Source: Acanthacorydalis orientalis (taxonomy: Eukaryota > Arthropoda > Insecta > Megaloptera > Corydalidae). From it: DNA of 64,000 nucleotides. The notes beneath the pieces are model-generated. The model did not search any database, was not told where the DNA came from, and saw nothing but the letters and a program-made list of their open reading frames with translations. Position numbers and translations under genes: made by a program. The stretch spans positions 18,240,512 through 18,304,511 of the forward strand of contig CM068313.1 in the NCBI GenBank assembly GCA_034766995.1, read 5' to 3'. Each line of letters begins with the position of its first letter. Within the stretch, counting starts at the first letter, position 1. Below, piece after piece: positions 50,903-63,281 of this stretch.

Positions 50903-52271
50903 GTAAATGAATTTTATTAAATACAAAATATTTTTAATGGGAAAATTATTCTATAGCTGTATAAAAAAACTAATGAAATCGAGCATTTTTTTAATGAAAA
51001 TAAATTTAGACTAAGAAGTTTCACTGCAGAAATAATTAATATCTAATATCTGATAATAGTTTAACAATTTAAGTCAATATTTTCTTTACAAATGTATTAA
51101 ATTAAACGTCTAAAAAATACGTACAATTAAATCAGACATTAATTAATAGATTCTGTTTTTCGTGTAAAACTACAGAAATACTTTAGAAAACAGTTTTGAA
51201 CGCATCCAAATACTAAAATAATATTATTGGGATAATAGCTTACCGCAAAAAAATATTTTAGATTGGAAAATTATTAATAATTAGCAATTTTCATTCAAGA
51301 TAATTTAAAATTGGCTATTTTTTAACAATATTTTAAGTCATATTTCAGGAATAATATTAAAAATATATCTGTCTGCATGTACATATGTATAAATAAATAT
51401 ATATATATATATATACACGTTCGTTTTTGGTAAATTAAATAACGTCATTCGAAAAAAATGTGATAGTAAAATAACAAACATAGTCAATCTAAGAGTTCTC
51501 AACAGAATAGATATCTAATCAAACAACAGTGCAAGTGACATTAATTATGACAAACATGGTACTAACACAGTCACTACATCGTGGGTAGCTTTATTATTAA
51601 TTACAGGACAAGGAAGATATTAATATCCCCGGATTGTTCTCCACATACATTATATATGTATAGAGGTTACATACGACAAACCAACACTGCATGACAAGAA
51701 AAATGAATTGCAGTTGTACAGTTTGATAAAGAGACAGTGATGTATTTGTAATACTCGTTTTAAAATTGGAAAGGATTTTTAATGAAGATTTATTGTTAAA
51801 TTCTTGCATCTGTAAAAAGAATTGCAAAGATAACAAACCAATTATATAATACTTTGTCTTGAACCTAATAGAATTTAATTGTAAAATTTAAGATGTTGAA
51901 ATAACAACAACATGTGGGACATGTATCTGCTGTATGATATATAGTTATTTTAAATTCGAATAATTTCAAAACGATTCAAAATATTTTTTTAAAAAAAGTA
52001 ACCATTCGCAACAATCAGACAGGTTTTCAAGGTAAGACACAAAAAGTGGCTGTATAAATTACCATCGAAATTACGTACATTTATTTTTTTAAAAATAAGT
52101 GAATATATATTATAATATTTCAGAATTATATTCTTAAATTGAAAATTAATTTAAAACATAAATTACGTAAATAAAGGCCACTCAATAAATAATACTAAAA
52201 AATAATATAGTTTGTTTCCAATTTTATTAAATTTAATTTTTTAACTGTGTTTTGAAAAATGCGAAATTAGC

Positions 52272-52320
<49 letters not shown>

Positions 52321-52495
52321 AAATATAAAAAATATAAATACAATTAAAAAAAATCGTATTAATTTAATACAATTTATAAACAACTATAAAAAATTATTAG
52401 TTTTTTTCATGGAAAGCACTATATTTTCCCTATTCAAGTTGATGGTTATAGAAAAATTCACTAAGAGTGCATATTAAAATAAATGTGTATGTATG

Positions 52496-52542
<47 letters not shown>

Positions 52543-53156
52543 TTATATAATAATATTTTTTTTATTATTTGAAGTCCTTAATACTCTCGTTAAAGAATTA
52601 AATTTAAAATGTATTTAAACATTTACAGTTGAAGAAAGTCATACACTAATAAATTTACTCGAGTATCCAAAATAAATATATAAAATATCAATGGCAGATG
52701 GAAATTTCATTCAGGAAAATCCTAAAATAAATGAATGATTAATAAAACGACAATAGAGAACTCTGTTCAATGTTTTAATTATTTTATAGCATATGTGCCC
52801 GTAAACAATAAGTAAAGTTTCAGAGTTAACATTTTAATAAATATTAACCTCAATTATTTGCTAGTTATGCTCTGTTGAATCAAATATTCAATGTTGATTG
52901 TTCAAAGACAATAAGCATGTACGTAGTCAACCCCTGTAGCGTCAAAACTCATTTGCTAAATTTGGCATTTCAACAAGGGAACGTATGTTTCAAATGTAAT
53001 GCACTTAGAGAAAGAGGTCATGTGCTCCGCCACTGTAAATGAAGATGATATTCAGTGCGCAATGGAATACCATTCAATGATTACATATCTGAATATAAGC
53101 CGTCTTTCATTATACGCATCTTATTCATCAATCATACCTACACCTACATGCAGACA

Positions 53157-53159
<3 letters not shown>
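49073..53159. other. AT-rich non-coding stretch with microsatellites
   Basis: TA tracts lie at 49629-49702, 50862-50900, 51392-51416, 52273-52316 and 52484-52538 (the last preceded by TATG). The open frames at 49401-49595 and 51597-51836 have no recognised motif. A short Cys/His-containing frame at 52917-53042 is discussed as a finding. Confidence 0.62.
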
Positions 53160-53208
<49 letters not shown>

Positions 53209-53240
53209 CATACATGTATGTGTATGCGTGAGTGTGTATG
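53160..53240. repeat. (TA)n-CATA-(TG) compound microsatellite
   Basis: A TA run is followed by CATA/TATG units and TG-rich sequence. Confidence 0.9.
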
Positions 53241-53662
53241 TATATTAACTGTAACGTATCTCAAAGAATAAAATTATTTTTTATATTTTTTTTAATAACA
53301 TACAGTATTAAAAGTAATTTATTGCTTTCTGATCTAAATACCTACTCCCTAGTGACACTAAAATATTATAAAAATAAATGACAAAAAAACAGAGCATATT
53401 AAAATATAGAAGCCCAGATAAAAGTTTATAATACTGTTATTGTTACATTCGTTTCAAATTTATTAAAAAAGTCTTTAATACTCATCGAATAAGTACCATT
53501 GATCAATTACTTTATTTTTCTATTTATCTTTTATTTTAATAGTTTTTTTTATTATGTATAAATAACTTGTAACTCTGTGATCGATGTTAATTTTTCTTTT
53601 TGTAAGCACTCTTGCGTGACATTAATTGTATTATTATTTTAAAATATATCTTAAAATCATTT

Positions 53663-53667
<5 letters not shown>

Positions 53668-53734
<67 letters not shown>
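53668..53734. repeat. Pure (TA)n microsatellite
   Basis: About 33 TA units, one of the longest pure tracts in the window. Confidence 0.95.
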
Positions 53735-53736
<2 letters not shown>

Positions 53737-54414
53737 GTTAATGTGAGATAATGTACAATAAAAATATTATTGTTTGTTGTTTCTTCATAAGAACTGATAC
53801 AAGTGGAAATATGATTTACAATGTATGTATACTTTTATGCACATTATCTTTATCTATTAATAAACAAATGATGAATTACTCGATATCAATTGTGTTATTC
53901 TTTCGACATTCAAGTTTTTGTAAATATATATGCTTTTATATTATATCAGGCTGTAATGTAACGTTATTATTAAGTGTGATTTTTTATAAAAAATATACAT
54001 ATATATAAAGTGTATTTTAAAGGTTAAACAAACAGTTAATATTAAAGTCTGAAACTTATCGAAATATTCATAAAATTCATGTAGTTCATAACATATGATT
54101 CCATCTTGTTAGTTTTGACATATACACAACCAGGTTCAAATGACTTGGGAATTACATGAAAGTGACATTTTCACGCGTGAATTTTCACTCTGCATTTCCC
54201 ATTGGAGTTAGCGAAACACAGGCTAAATAACTATACAACAAGAAAAAACTGCTTACAGGACACAAATTCCTATCTACATGTTGTCCTAAGCGCTGGTTGG
54301 TTTCGTTAATTTTGGAAAAATAAAATTTCGCAATGGTGTTTACATTTACTCATATAAATATTTATTTCAAATTATACACACACACATATGCATATTTTGT
54401 ACACACACATAATA

Positions 54415-54459
<45 letters not shown>

Positions 54460-55174
54460 AGACAAAACAAATTAATAATTATTTTAACATACAAAAAATT
54501 AAATTAAAGTTTAAAAAATTAAAATTTTTGGTTGATTAAAGAACACAATTTTATTAATTAAATCTTTTTTTTATAATTTTAATTTCTTTTTTATTCTTTT
54601 TTTTAAACATTTTTTTCTGGTTTCATTCGGTATTATCTTAAAAATATTACGTAAAAATTATCACAAAATATAAAAATAATATATGTTTCGTAATATATAC
54701 ATCAATTATAAAAATATCAATCTGTTATTACAATAAATTTAAAGAAACATTTGAAAATAAAAGAAGACTTAATATCTTATTCTATCTAAATGTTTTATTT
54801 ATTTAAACGAGACTACGAATTAGAAACAATTAGTATTTTTTAAAAAAATTAGATTATTAGATGTTATATTTCTCTAGTGTTAAAATTGTCGAAATAGTAT
54901 TTTTACTCAGCATTTAATTCAATGTCTTAACATAAAATTACATATTCCACCTGTTTTGTTTCTGTTTTTTAGTTAGTTTCGCCCAGAGTTTATAAACGAA
55001 TATTTATTTTACAAATTATTCAGTATACCTGAATTCAATCCACGTACTTTCTTAACTAATAAACTAAATAAATAAGTATACATATATAAATTAAATATTT
55101 TTAAAATAAAATACGAAGTAAAATTAGAATTTTTCAGGTACAATTTTAATATAACTAGGAATCGAATTGAAATG
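53735..55174. other. AT-rich non-coding stretch
   Basis: A CA-rich lead-in and TA tract lie at 54375-54453. The open frame at 53751-54008 is not supported by any motif. A less AT-rich patch at about 54120-54310 holds nothing recognised. Confidence 0.62.
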
Positions 55175-55189
55175 ATTGTTTATAATATA

Positions 55190-55233
<44 letters not shown>

Positions 55234-55250
55234 ATATTATTATAAACAAT
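55175..55250. repeat. Inverted repeat flanking a (TA)n core
   Basis: ATTGTTTATAATA at 55175-55187 is exactly complementary to 55238-55250. The interior is TAATA and TA repeats. It has the same architecture as 14414-14502, with shorter arms of unrelated sequence. Confidence 0.65.
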
Positions 55251-55777
55251 GTATAAGACTTTTTTAATAATTTATTCATCTTTTTATCCATAATATATAA
55301 AAGTACCTATAGTCGCTATTTTAATCACGAAAGTGTTGAAATACATGTAAATAAAATATTTTAACGATGTATCTTAAAATGTCATATGTTTTTATTACAC
55401 AATCATATAAAATACTACAACAACCCACGCTAGTAATGTACAAACCTTAATAAATGGCTATTCAACTTTCTATATTAAATTCATTCATCTTCGAAACATT
55501 ACACACATTATAGTCACAACAAATGTTTTTGAACGTAAATGATATCTGTAAATGTGAGTTAATTGCTGTACGGAATGATTTCAATACACGATTACGAATT
55601 AAGTGAAAAAGATAAAAGTTAATACTCAACTTCAAATCTTTTTATCTATTCAAAAAGTTTAAATTTTACTAACAGTATTGAAATATCCAGCGGAAAAGTT
55701 TTGTTAATTTTACTATTATATAGTTTCAAAATTTATTATAAATCTAAATACATCTCTTCGCAATTAATGCGGTTTGA

Positions 55778-55827
<50 letters not shown>
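55778..55827. repeat. (TA)n microsatellite
   Basis: A TA run with one C interruption near its start. Confidence 0.92.
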
Positions 55828-55831
<4 letters not shown>

Positions 55832-55959
55832 TAAGTATGTATATGTATAACAAAGATGTATATTGGTTGAACATATTTACTAGCATATTAAGTGGATATT
55901 AAATCTTGTTTTCAGCACATAGATTTTACAATATATTCAGTGTGATAAGTCGGTTATTA

Positions 55960-56420
55960 TATTGCATCAAATACACATATTCCAAACAGAAGGCATTCAA
56001 ATTAAAAACAGAAGGCGTTACAGATATAAATCAATTTGGATTTCAATGCGTGTAAGCATTAGCTTTAGCCACTAGCGAAAAACGAACAAACCCCTATAGC
56101 AAATAAGAATATATATACGATCGGAACGATCGCTGAGGAAAAACGTCGCGTGAATATAAATCAGATGGACAAATGGTACAGGCGGACTCCAACATACCGA
56201 ATAGAAGCCGCAAAGCGAAGTAATACAATATGCATCATTGGTTGAATAATCAAAGACGAGGGTCCCTGTTCTTTACCAGGATATTCTCGCCATAAAGACG
56301 ACAAAATCTTATAAAATCTTAAGCCTGAAATGTTCCCACTTCAAATATGGAAGTGGGGAATTTGCATTCGTGAAAGTATCTTAATACTTTCAATAAATAG
56401 TCACGTTGATGATTGTGAAT
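55960..56420. other. GC-richer patch, no identified gene
   Basis: Composition is clearly less AT-rich than its surroundings. It contains two CGATCG palindromes three bases apart (56118-56123 and 56127-56132). Both strands have short open frames, the longest about 65 codons on the minus strand, but none resembles a known family. It may be an eroded insertion or an untranslated exon. Confidence 0.3.
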
Positions 56421-57411
56421 ATAAATATTTTAAGCAGGGATCTTATTTCTTTGAAAAAACATATACATAAAAAAGACAGCTTTCAAGTCTTAACGTCTTT
56501 CATCTTTTCGATATACTGTAATCAAAATGAAATATATAGTATTGGCTTTCAATAGTATAATTAAATTAATAAAACATTATTAATATTTATATTTGTTTTA
56601 TTTTAAATAAAATAATTTTCAAATTATATTTATTCAGTAATACAGACCAATATTAAATACTGCATTATTTTATAATCTGTCCCACTAATACATATACATA
56701 TATATATATGTATGTATGTATGTGTGTGTATACTTCTAAATTTGAATTTTTAACGTATGATGATAATATTCACAAAGTAGAATTTTTATTTATTTAACAA
56801 AACAACCGTGTTTTAATTAAATATAATTAAAACAAATTATTTAATAAAATACAAACTTAGAATCATTGTTTCGAATTCATTTTCGTTTCTGTTCTATTCA
56901 CAACACAAAAATCAATTAACAAAAAGTCTCGAAAAACTTGTGGAACTCGACACGAAAACGAACAACGTTCATTATATTTACAGTTGAAGCTTATTCAACA
57001 GCAACGGAACTCTGAACAGAATATTAGGGATGTTTCCACTAGTTGACTTATAAGAAAAAAATTCCCACACAAGCATTAAAATAGCTGCTTTCACTACGAA
57101 GAAAATAACCCCATTCCGAAGTACTTACGCCCCCGAGCATTTCTTTTATATAATAAAGTTCGTTAAACCGAAAACGAAAAAAAAATAATGAATACATATT
57201 TCGAAAGTAACTTGTTTACCGCAACTTTACGTATTTTCACAATCACATTCTTGAAAATCGTATTTTATTCTAAATATGTCACTGAATCTATCTAATTTTT
57301 GTTCCGAGTTTAATTTTATTCATTAAATACAGAGAAATGAAACCGCTTCGTAAAAATAAAACTTTACAGTGTACTTTGTTAAACACAGCATTCGCTACAC
57401 ATTTTTATTTC

Positions 57412-57476
<65 letters not shown>

Positions 57477-58458
57477 TAGTATTCTCTCTACTTTTCATTT
57501 CCATTATAGAATATTGCCGAAAGGTGTATTCAGAAACACGAGGAAATTGCACAAATGCTTTGCTTTAAAGGAAGTCGCATTTGCATGATTTAAATTATTT
57601 GTCTCCTGATTGTGATAGATGATTTATCACATATCAATACATTATAGCGTAATACTGAAAAATGATGCAAGAAAAATATGCAAGATATTTTTAACTTACA
57701 ATTAAGTAATGATTCTATCAATATTTTCTTAAATTAACAAAGTTACTTATCCAAATAATTAGATTTAAATACAATATATATTATTTTACATATTTTTACT
57801 GTTAATATTACTCTTATTAACTCTTATTATTCTTATTAATTCTTGTATAATTAATTTTTTTGTGAGATTTTTATTAACAATATGATTTGAAGAAATTAAA
57901 ATTATATTATGAAAAATAACATAATCGATTTTTTTATTATAAATAACTAGCCTTGTAATGAACTCTTTCCTAGACTATTTAGAATATACAGTAATTTTAT
58001 AATCTGAAGATTTTATTTAAGGGAATTTTTAGATGTAATTAATAATTACAAATTAATTATTCTAAACAGACAATTGTAATAAAACTAGTTTAAAGATGAA
58101 AATACAGATAATAATAAAATTTATTTTCGAAATTGAATTAATTTTGTTGAAATATATTTTGTTTTGAACGATGTTCAAGCGATCTCATATTTAATGGATT
58201 ATAAAATAATTATTTCATTCCAAAATTAATTATGTTATTTTCTCGTTACTTAAATTATGTTTCGCCTAAAAAACAATGTATCACTGAACCAAAAAAATAT
58301 TGTGTAGAATATAATATTTTAATTCTTATTTATGACATATTCAACTACTTAAAACAATTATTATTATTTTGATCCTTGACATTTTTCATACATTATTTTA
58401 CTTTCAAACTCTCAAAGTATTTCACATGCCCAGACATTATAAACCTTTTGAATTTTAT

Positions 58459-58459
<1 letters not shown>
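56421..58459. other. AT-rich stretch with microsatellites
   Basis: Tracts lie at 56691-56731 (TA/TATG) and 57414-57474 (about 30 TA units), plus a (CTTATTAA)-like short tandem array at 57811-57846. The open frame at 57337-57588 runs through the TA tract and is not supported. Confidence 0.65.
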
Positions 58460-58515
<56 letters not shown>

Positions 58516-58580
58516 ATATATATATATATATGAATGTATATATATATATGTGTGTGTGTGTGTATGTATGTATGTATATG
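58460..58580. repeat. Compound (TA)/(TG)/(TATG) microsatellite
   Basis: Alternating TA, TATG and TG blocks run directly into the left terminus of the transposon at 58581. They give spurious open frames on both strands. Confidence 0.93.
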
Positions 58581-59790
58581 ACTGGTGTTCCAATAAAGAT
58601 ACAATTTTTTAATTTGAAATAAAACACAGAATTTCCGCTGAAATTTTAAGTTTCTTTATTGTAATAGTTGTGGTATGCCAGTTATAAATAAAAAATAATA
58701 TTATGTAAGTGTCTGCCGCGTGCTTTCTTACAAGGAAACATTATTTTGTTAAAACTTTCAATAACAGCCCTACACAACTGAGGTTGTATGTCACCAATTA
58801 CTGTTCGGATTTTATCTTGTAGGTCGGAAATTGGATTATTGGCGTACATCTGTTCTTTAACGTGACCTGAAAGAAAGTAGTTCAACGGTGTTAAATTTCA
58901 GGATGTCGGTGGCCAATTAATGACTCCATTTCTGAAAATAACGCTATCAGGAAATTTCTTCCTCAATAAATCAATTGTTTCACTAGCTGTGTGGTTTGTT
59001 GCATCGTCCTGCTGGAACAGCAGGTCCTCCAGCTCAATATCATTCAATTCTGTCCACTAAAAAATTGGTTATCATGTTTCAATATCTTTCTTCATTCACA
59101 GTAATCGCTTTATCAGCCTAATTCTCAAAAAAGTAAAGCTCAATGATTCTACGGAACCAAAGTGCGCACCAAACAGTCACTCTTTCTGTATGCAGTAGCT
59201 TCTTAAAGATCACCCACTGATTTTCTTCGCTCCAGATTCGACAGTTTTGCTTGTTAACGTAGCTAAAGAGTTCGAAATGAGCCCCATCGCTAAAGATAAA
59301 TTTTTCAAAAAAAAAAACATGTTGTTCCAGTATCCAATCGACAAATATTCAACGCAGTGAATGGTTTGCTGGCTCCAATTCTTGTGTTAATTTAACCTTA
59401 TAAACCATTAGCAATAAATCCTTATGAGAAATACGCCATGTTGTCATCTGTAAAAGGCACAATTGCTGTGAACGTCGTGGAATTGATATTCCTTGCTTTC
59501 CCGATATACTTTCACGAACCAAGTCAATGTTTTCTTCAGAACGAGCACTGCGAACATATGTTGGTGTTTCTTTATCTTTAATCGATCCAGTCTCTTCAAA
59601 TTTACTCACTAATCGAAGAATTGTTGATTCAGATGGACGAGTATGTCGAGAATAAATATCACGTAATTTACGAAATGTATTTTTTTATAGAACGACCATT
59701 TACATAATACAGTTGTATTATTTCAAAGCGTTGTTTTGTTGTATACGAAACGATAATACAACTTCTTGCGTCTCTATTGGGAATCCCTTT
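58581..59790 (-). mobile_element. IS630/Tc1/mariner-superfamily element, decayed, with both ends
   Basis: The left terminus ACTGGTGTTCCAATAAAGAT and the right terminus read inward, AAGGGATTCCCAATAGAGAC, align as imperfect inverted repeats of about 24 bp with one gap. TA-rich simple repeats flank both sides, TATG units on the left and TACA units on the right, so the element probably sits in a former microsatellite. At about 1.2 kb it is near full length and carries one transposase pseudogene filling most of the minus strand. Confidence 0.72.
58682..59755 (-). pseudogene. IS630/Tc1/mariner-superfamily transposase pseudogene
   Basis: From the N-terminus the minus strand reads YTTKQRFEIIQLYYVNGRSI, then after a frameshift TFRKLRDIYSRHTRPSESTI and LRLVSKFEETGSIKDK, the helix-turn-helix region. 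SIPRRSQQL and YKVKLTQELEP follow. The catalytic domain has FSDGAHFEL (first Asp kept, neighbour changed), YVNKQNCRIWSEEN, RVTVWCALW and, after another frameshift, LEDLLFQQDDATNHTA (second Asp). Next come INWPPTS, stop, NLTPLNYFLSGHVK, where the third Asp is Asn. The C-terminus, from MYANNPISDLQDKIRTVIGD to GRHLHNIIFYL, is intact in frame. Stops and frameshifts exclude function. Decay is lighter than in the 10377 element. Confidence 0.85.
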
Positions 59791-59853
59791 ATATACATAC
59801 ATACATTCATACATAAAGACAAGTACTTTTATTCAAAATTACTACAAGAACAG

Positions 59854-60240
59854 TTAATCTTTTTTACAAAATAAGACTCTTCGTGTATTGATCGTTGAGT
59901 GTGGTAAATTACGCATTCGGTCCTTTTTTCTGTAAATGTGTTCTCTCAAGAACAGCAAACTGTAAATCCTAAATTGCTGACGACGAGAGCACGTCAAAGA
60001 CATTGTACGCGTATAAAGTATAAGACAATCGTGTGTATTTTACACCGCACCCTTGAGGTCGTGATGTGAAGAAGTTAACTGTAGGTGGCAGTACAACGGG
60101 ACGTAGTCATACGCCCAAGTAAAAGGTTAAATGTGTCGGCACTTCGATTCTCAGCTAGTGGTCGTTTAGACAGACAGCGTGAAATCAACCGTAGAACGCA
60201 AGTACTAAATTTTTTTAGACATGCTTTAAGACAAACGCAC
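59854..60240. other. GC-richer patch beside the transposon
   Basis: The segment is clearly less AT-rich than its surroundings. On the minus strand a 49-codon frame (60003 to 59854) starts MSLTCSRRQQFRIYSLLFLR and is Lys/Arg-rich; it is unrecognised. TTAA lies at both 59854-59857 and 60125-60128, with weakly similar inward sequences, so a third TTAA-bounded insertion is possible. GTAGGTGGCAG at 60081-60091 resembles the core of insect CTCF sites, which in isolation means little. Confidence 0.25.
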
Positions 60241-61267
60241 AGAAAAAGTAAATCACTACAGTAAAGTACACAAAAAAGTTTATTTCAAAACACTATGATC
60301 TAAACAGTATGAATATAAAAAAGAGATACGAAACAAATGTTCTATAAATAGTACTTCGTTTAAATATATCTCGATTAAAATATTTTCCATACGTATGGAA
60401 TTTACTTAATAAAATATATTGGGATAATAATTTCGATTTCACTCAAACAAGGTTTTTAAAAACCCAATGAGTAATACGATAATCATTCGGCATTCAGAAA
60501 CTCGGAACTAATTCAAACCAGTCACACTCAAGGACGAATACATTATCTCACGATCATCTTTGCTTCTACCATTGTTGCCATATTTATGATCACCGGAAAT
60601 AAATTTATACACACAAATATGAATATAATTTTGAAACAAACTTGTTATATAAATTAATTAACGTTATCAATAAAAACTGAAAGTATTTAGAATATATTTA
60701 TAATTTGTATTCAAGATTATATTATTAATATTTAAATATAATTGTAAAAAGATACTTTTGAAAGAATTCTCATAATATTTTAATAAAATATATGTGTACA
60801 GTATTAAAAAAGTTACCTTTTCAAGTATATTTAACAGCAGTAATGCTTCCTATATTATACTAACTATAGTTGAGCAGATGTCATATATAATGTTGTCATA
60901 TGCGTGGGCTTAAACTTTAGTCTGATATGTTAGTGAGATTCACATGCTCTCCATATCATAAATTGAAATGTAGTGTCACTCAAATGTAATTTTTTACATG
61001 TTGACTACTTGATGTCTTTAATTCGGCTATTGGGTTATTTGATTCAAAACCTATCCAGTATAACTTCATTACATTTCATATAAAATATTTTTTTTTTAAT
61101 ATAAATAAATAAACATTCTTAGCAAATAAACGTAAATGGCAAAAAAATATAGATTTACAACTGTTTTAAGTTTATTTGCTTTAAAAATAAGTCTATTGGA
61201 TTTATAAACTAATTTATTTACTATTACAAAACAATTATATAGAATGTTTAATCTTTACTGATAAATT

Positions 61268-61315
<48 letters not shown>

Positions 61316-62161
61316 AATAAAAAAGATAAAAGTAACCAATATTCAAAAAAAAATACTAAAAACAAATGCACTATTGTATTTAGTAGAAGAATGCTTCTAA
61401 TAAAAAATAAAATTAATACGATATTTTTTTTTATAAAATTATAGTTGTCTTAAAATTACAAAATTTATTTACCCTTGTAATTCTTATAAATTATTTTTTT
61501 CAAATTGTTTAATGAGTGAATATAAAATTATTTTTGAGAATGTAATAAAAATTGAACTTCTTTTATTATAAAATATATCTTTAAATAGAACAAAATCAAT
61601 TACTTTCAAACTTATTAATGAAATTCAATAATAATAACTTTCGTAATGAAACAAACTGCAAAGAAAACTATTATTACCTTGAAAATTTAATAATAATAAA
61701 AAAAATGCTACCGCAGAAGGTGTAATATATTTTAGTAATTTACACTCATTAGTATCATCGCTCATATCATTCATAATAATCTGGCTGTTCTTTTACAAAA
61801 CTACTTATTTTATTTTGTATTTATAAATCACTTATTTTTTTATTTAATTCTTAATAAACTAAATACACCTTTACAAATTATAAAGACATTTGTATAATAT
61901 AATTAAACTGCTTTAAAAATTATTTAATACTTTAAAGTAAGTTATATTTCTCAATTAAGATAACGTGATTCTGTTAAAACATTTATTTAGAATGTAACAC
62001 AAAGAACCACTCTGCCAATTAATCTCCATTTCTTTGCTATTGATTTTAGTCGAGAATGTTGTATTATATCAGATAACAACTAAGATAAATTTTGTTCTTA
62101 AAAGTACACGTTTTTAGCATTTCTCTTTATCTTATTACATTAACATTTTGGCCGACAGACC

Positions 62162-62192
<31 letters not shown>

Positions 62193-62491
62193 TTCTTTGT
62201 AATACAACCAAATAAATGAAAATTTTGTAAATAATACGCAAAAAAAATTTATATAAATATATTCCAACCATCAAATAAAAAATCTAATACAATATATTGA
62301 AAGAAATGTAATTCAATATATATATTCCTGTGAGGAACTTCAACTGAATGTTATGTAACTAAAAAAAATAAAATATCTAACAAAATAAACAAATTTACCA
62401 AATGACGTTGCTGTTAAGGTGAAAAATTTTATTGTGAACTTTAAATATTTATAGTCATTAACATATTTCAATATTATTTTTTCATATGACT

Positions 62492-62552
<61 letters not shown>

Positions 62553-63178
62553 TAGAAAAAATAATTTAAGCAAAGGTGACCATTGCGTGACTAACCTACC
62601 CATCTTTACACATGGACATTGAAATCAACTAGCCTATATATATTCAATGTTGATTAAATATAATATATAAAAAAACGGGTAGTCAAAATGTAATATGTAT
62701 TAAATTATCTTCGTTTATATTTATGTGTGGTTTTCTATCTGTGGATAATGACTATAAGTAGATTTAATGTTAGTTTACAAGTGATAAAAATATCATATAG
62801 GAAATGAAACAATTCTTTTTTTTTGATATAAAATATTTGCTTATAATTTATTTTGTTAAAAACATTTAAACAAATAGTTTTATATGAGGTGATTGAAAAT
62901 AAATACTTATTATAATTTACGATAAAATAACTTTCGTTAAGGACGTTCATCTAGGTTTTTATTCAGAAAAGATAATTATTTTAATAGATATAGTTGTTTT
63001 ATGCTTTACAAAATAAAAATTATGCATGGAAGCACTGCAATATTGTCATTTATACTATGTTATTATAATAATAATAGTTATTTTTATGAGTAACAAAATT
63101 ATTGGTTGAAAACTGTTTTCTTTTTAATCAAAAGTATACCTTTATTCAAGATATAAAAACATAACAAACACATACACC

Positions 63179-63220
<42 letters not shown>

Positions 63221-63224
63221 TATT

Positions 63225-63281
<57 letters not shown>

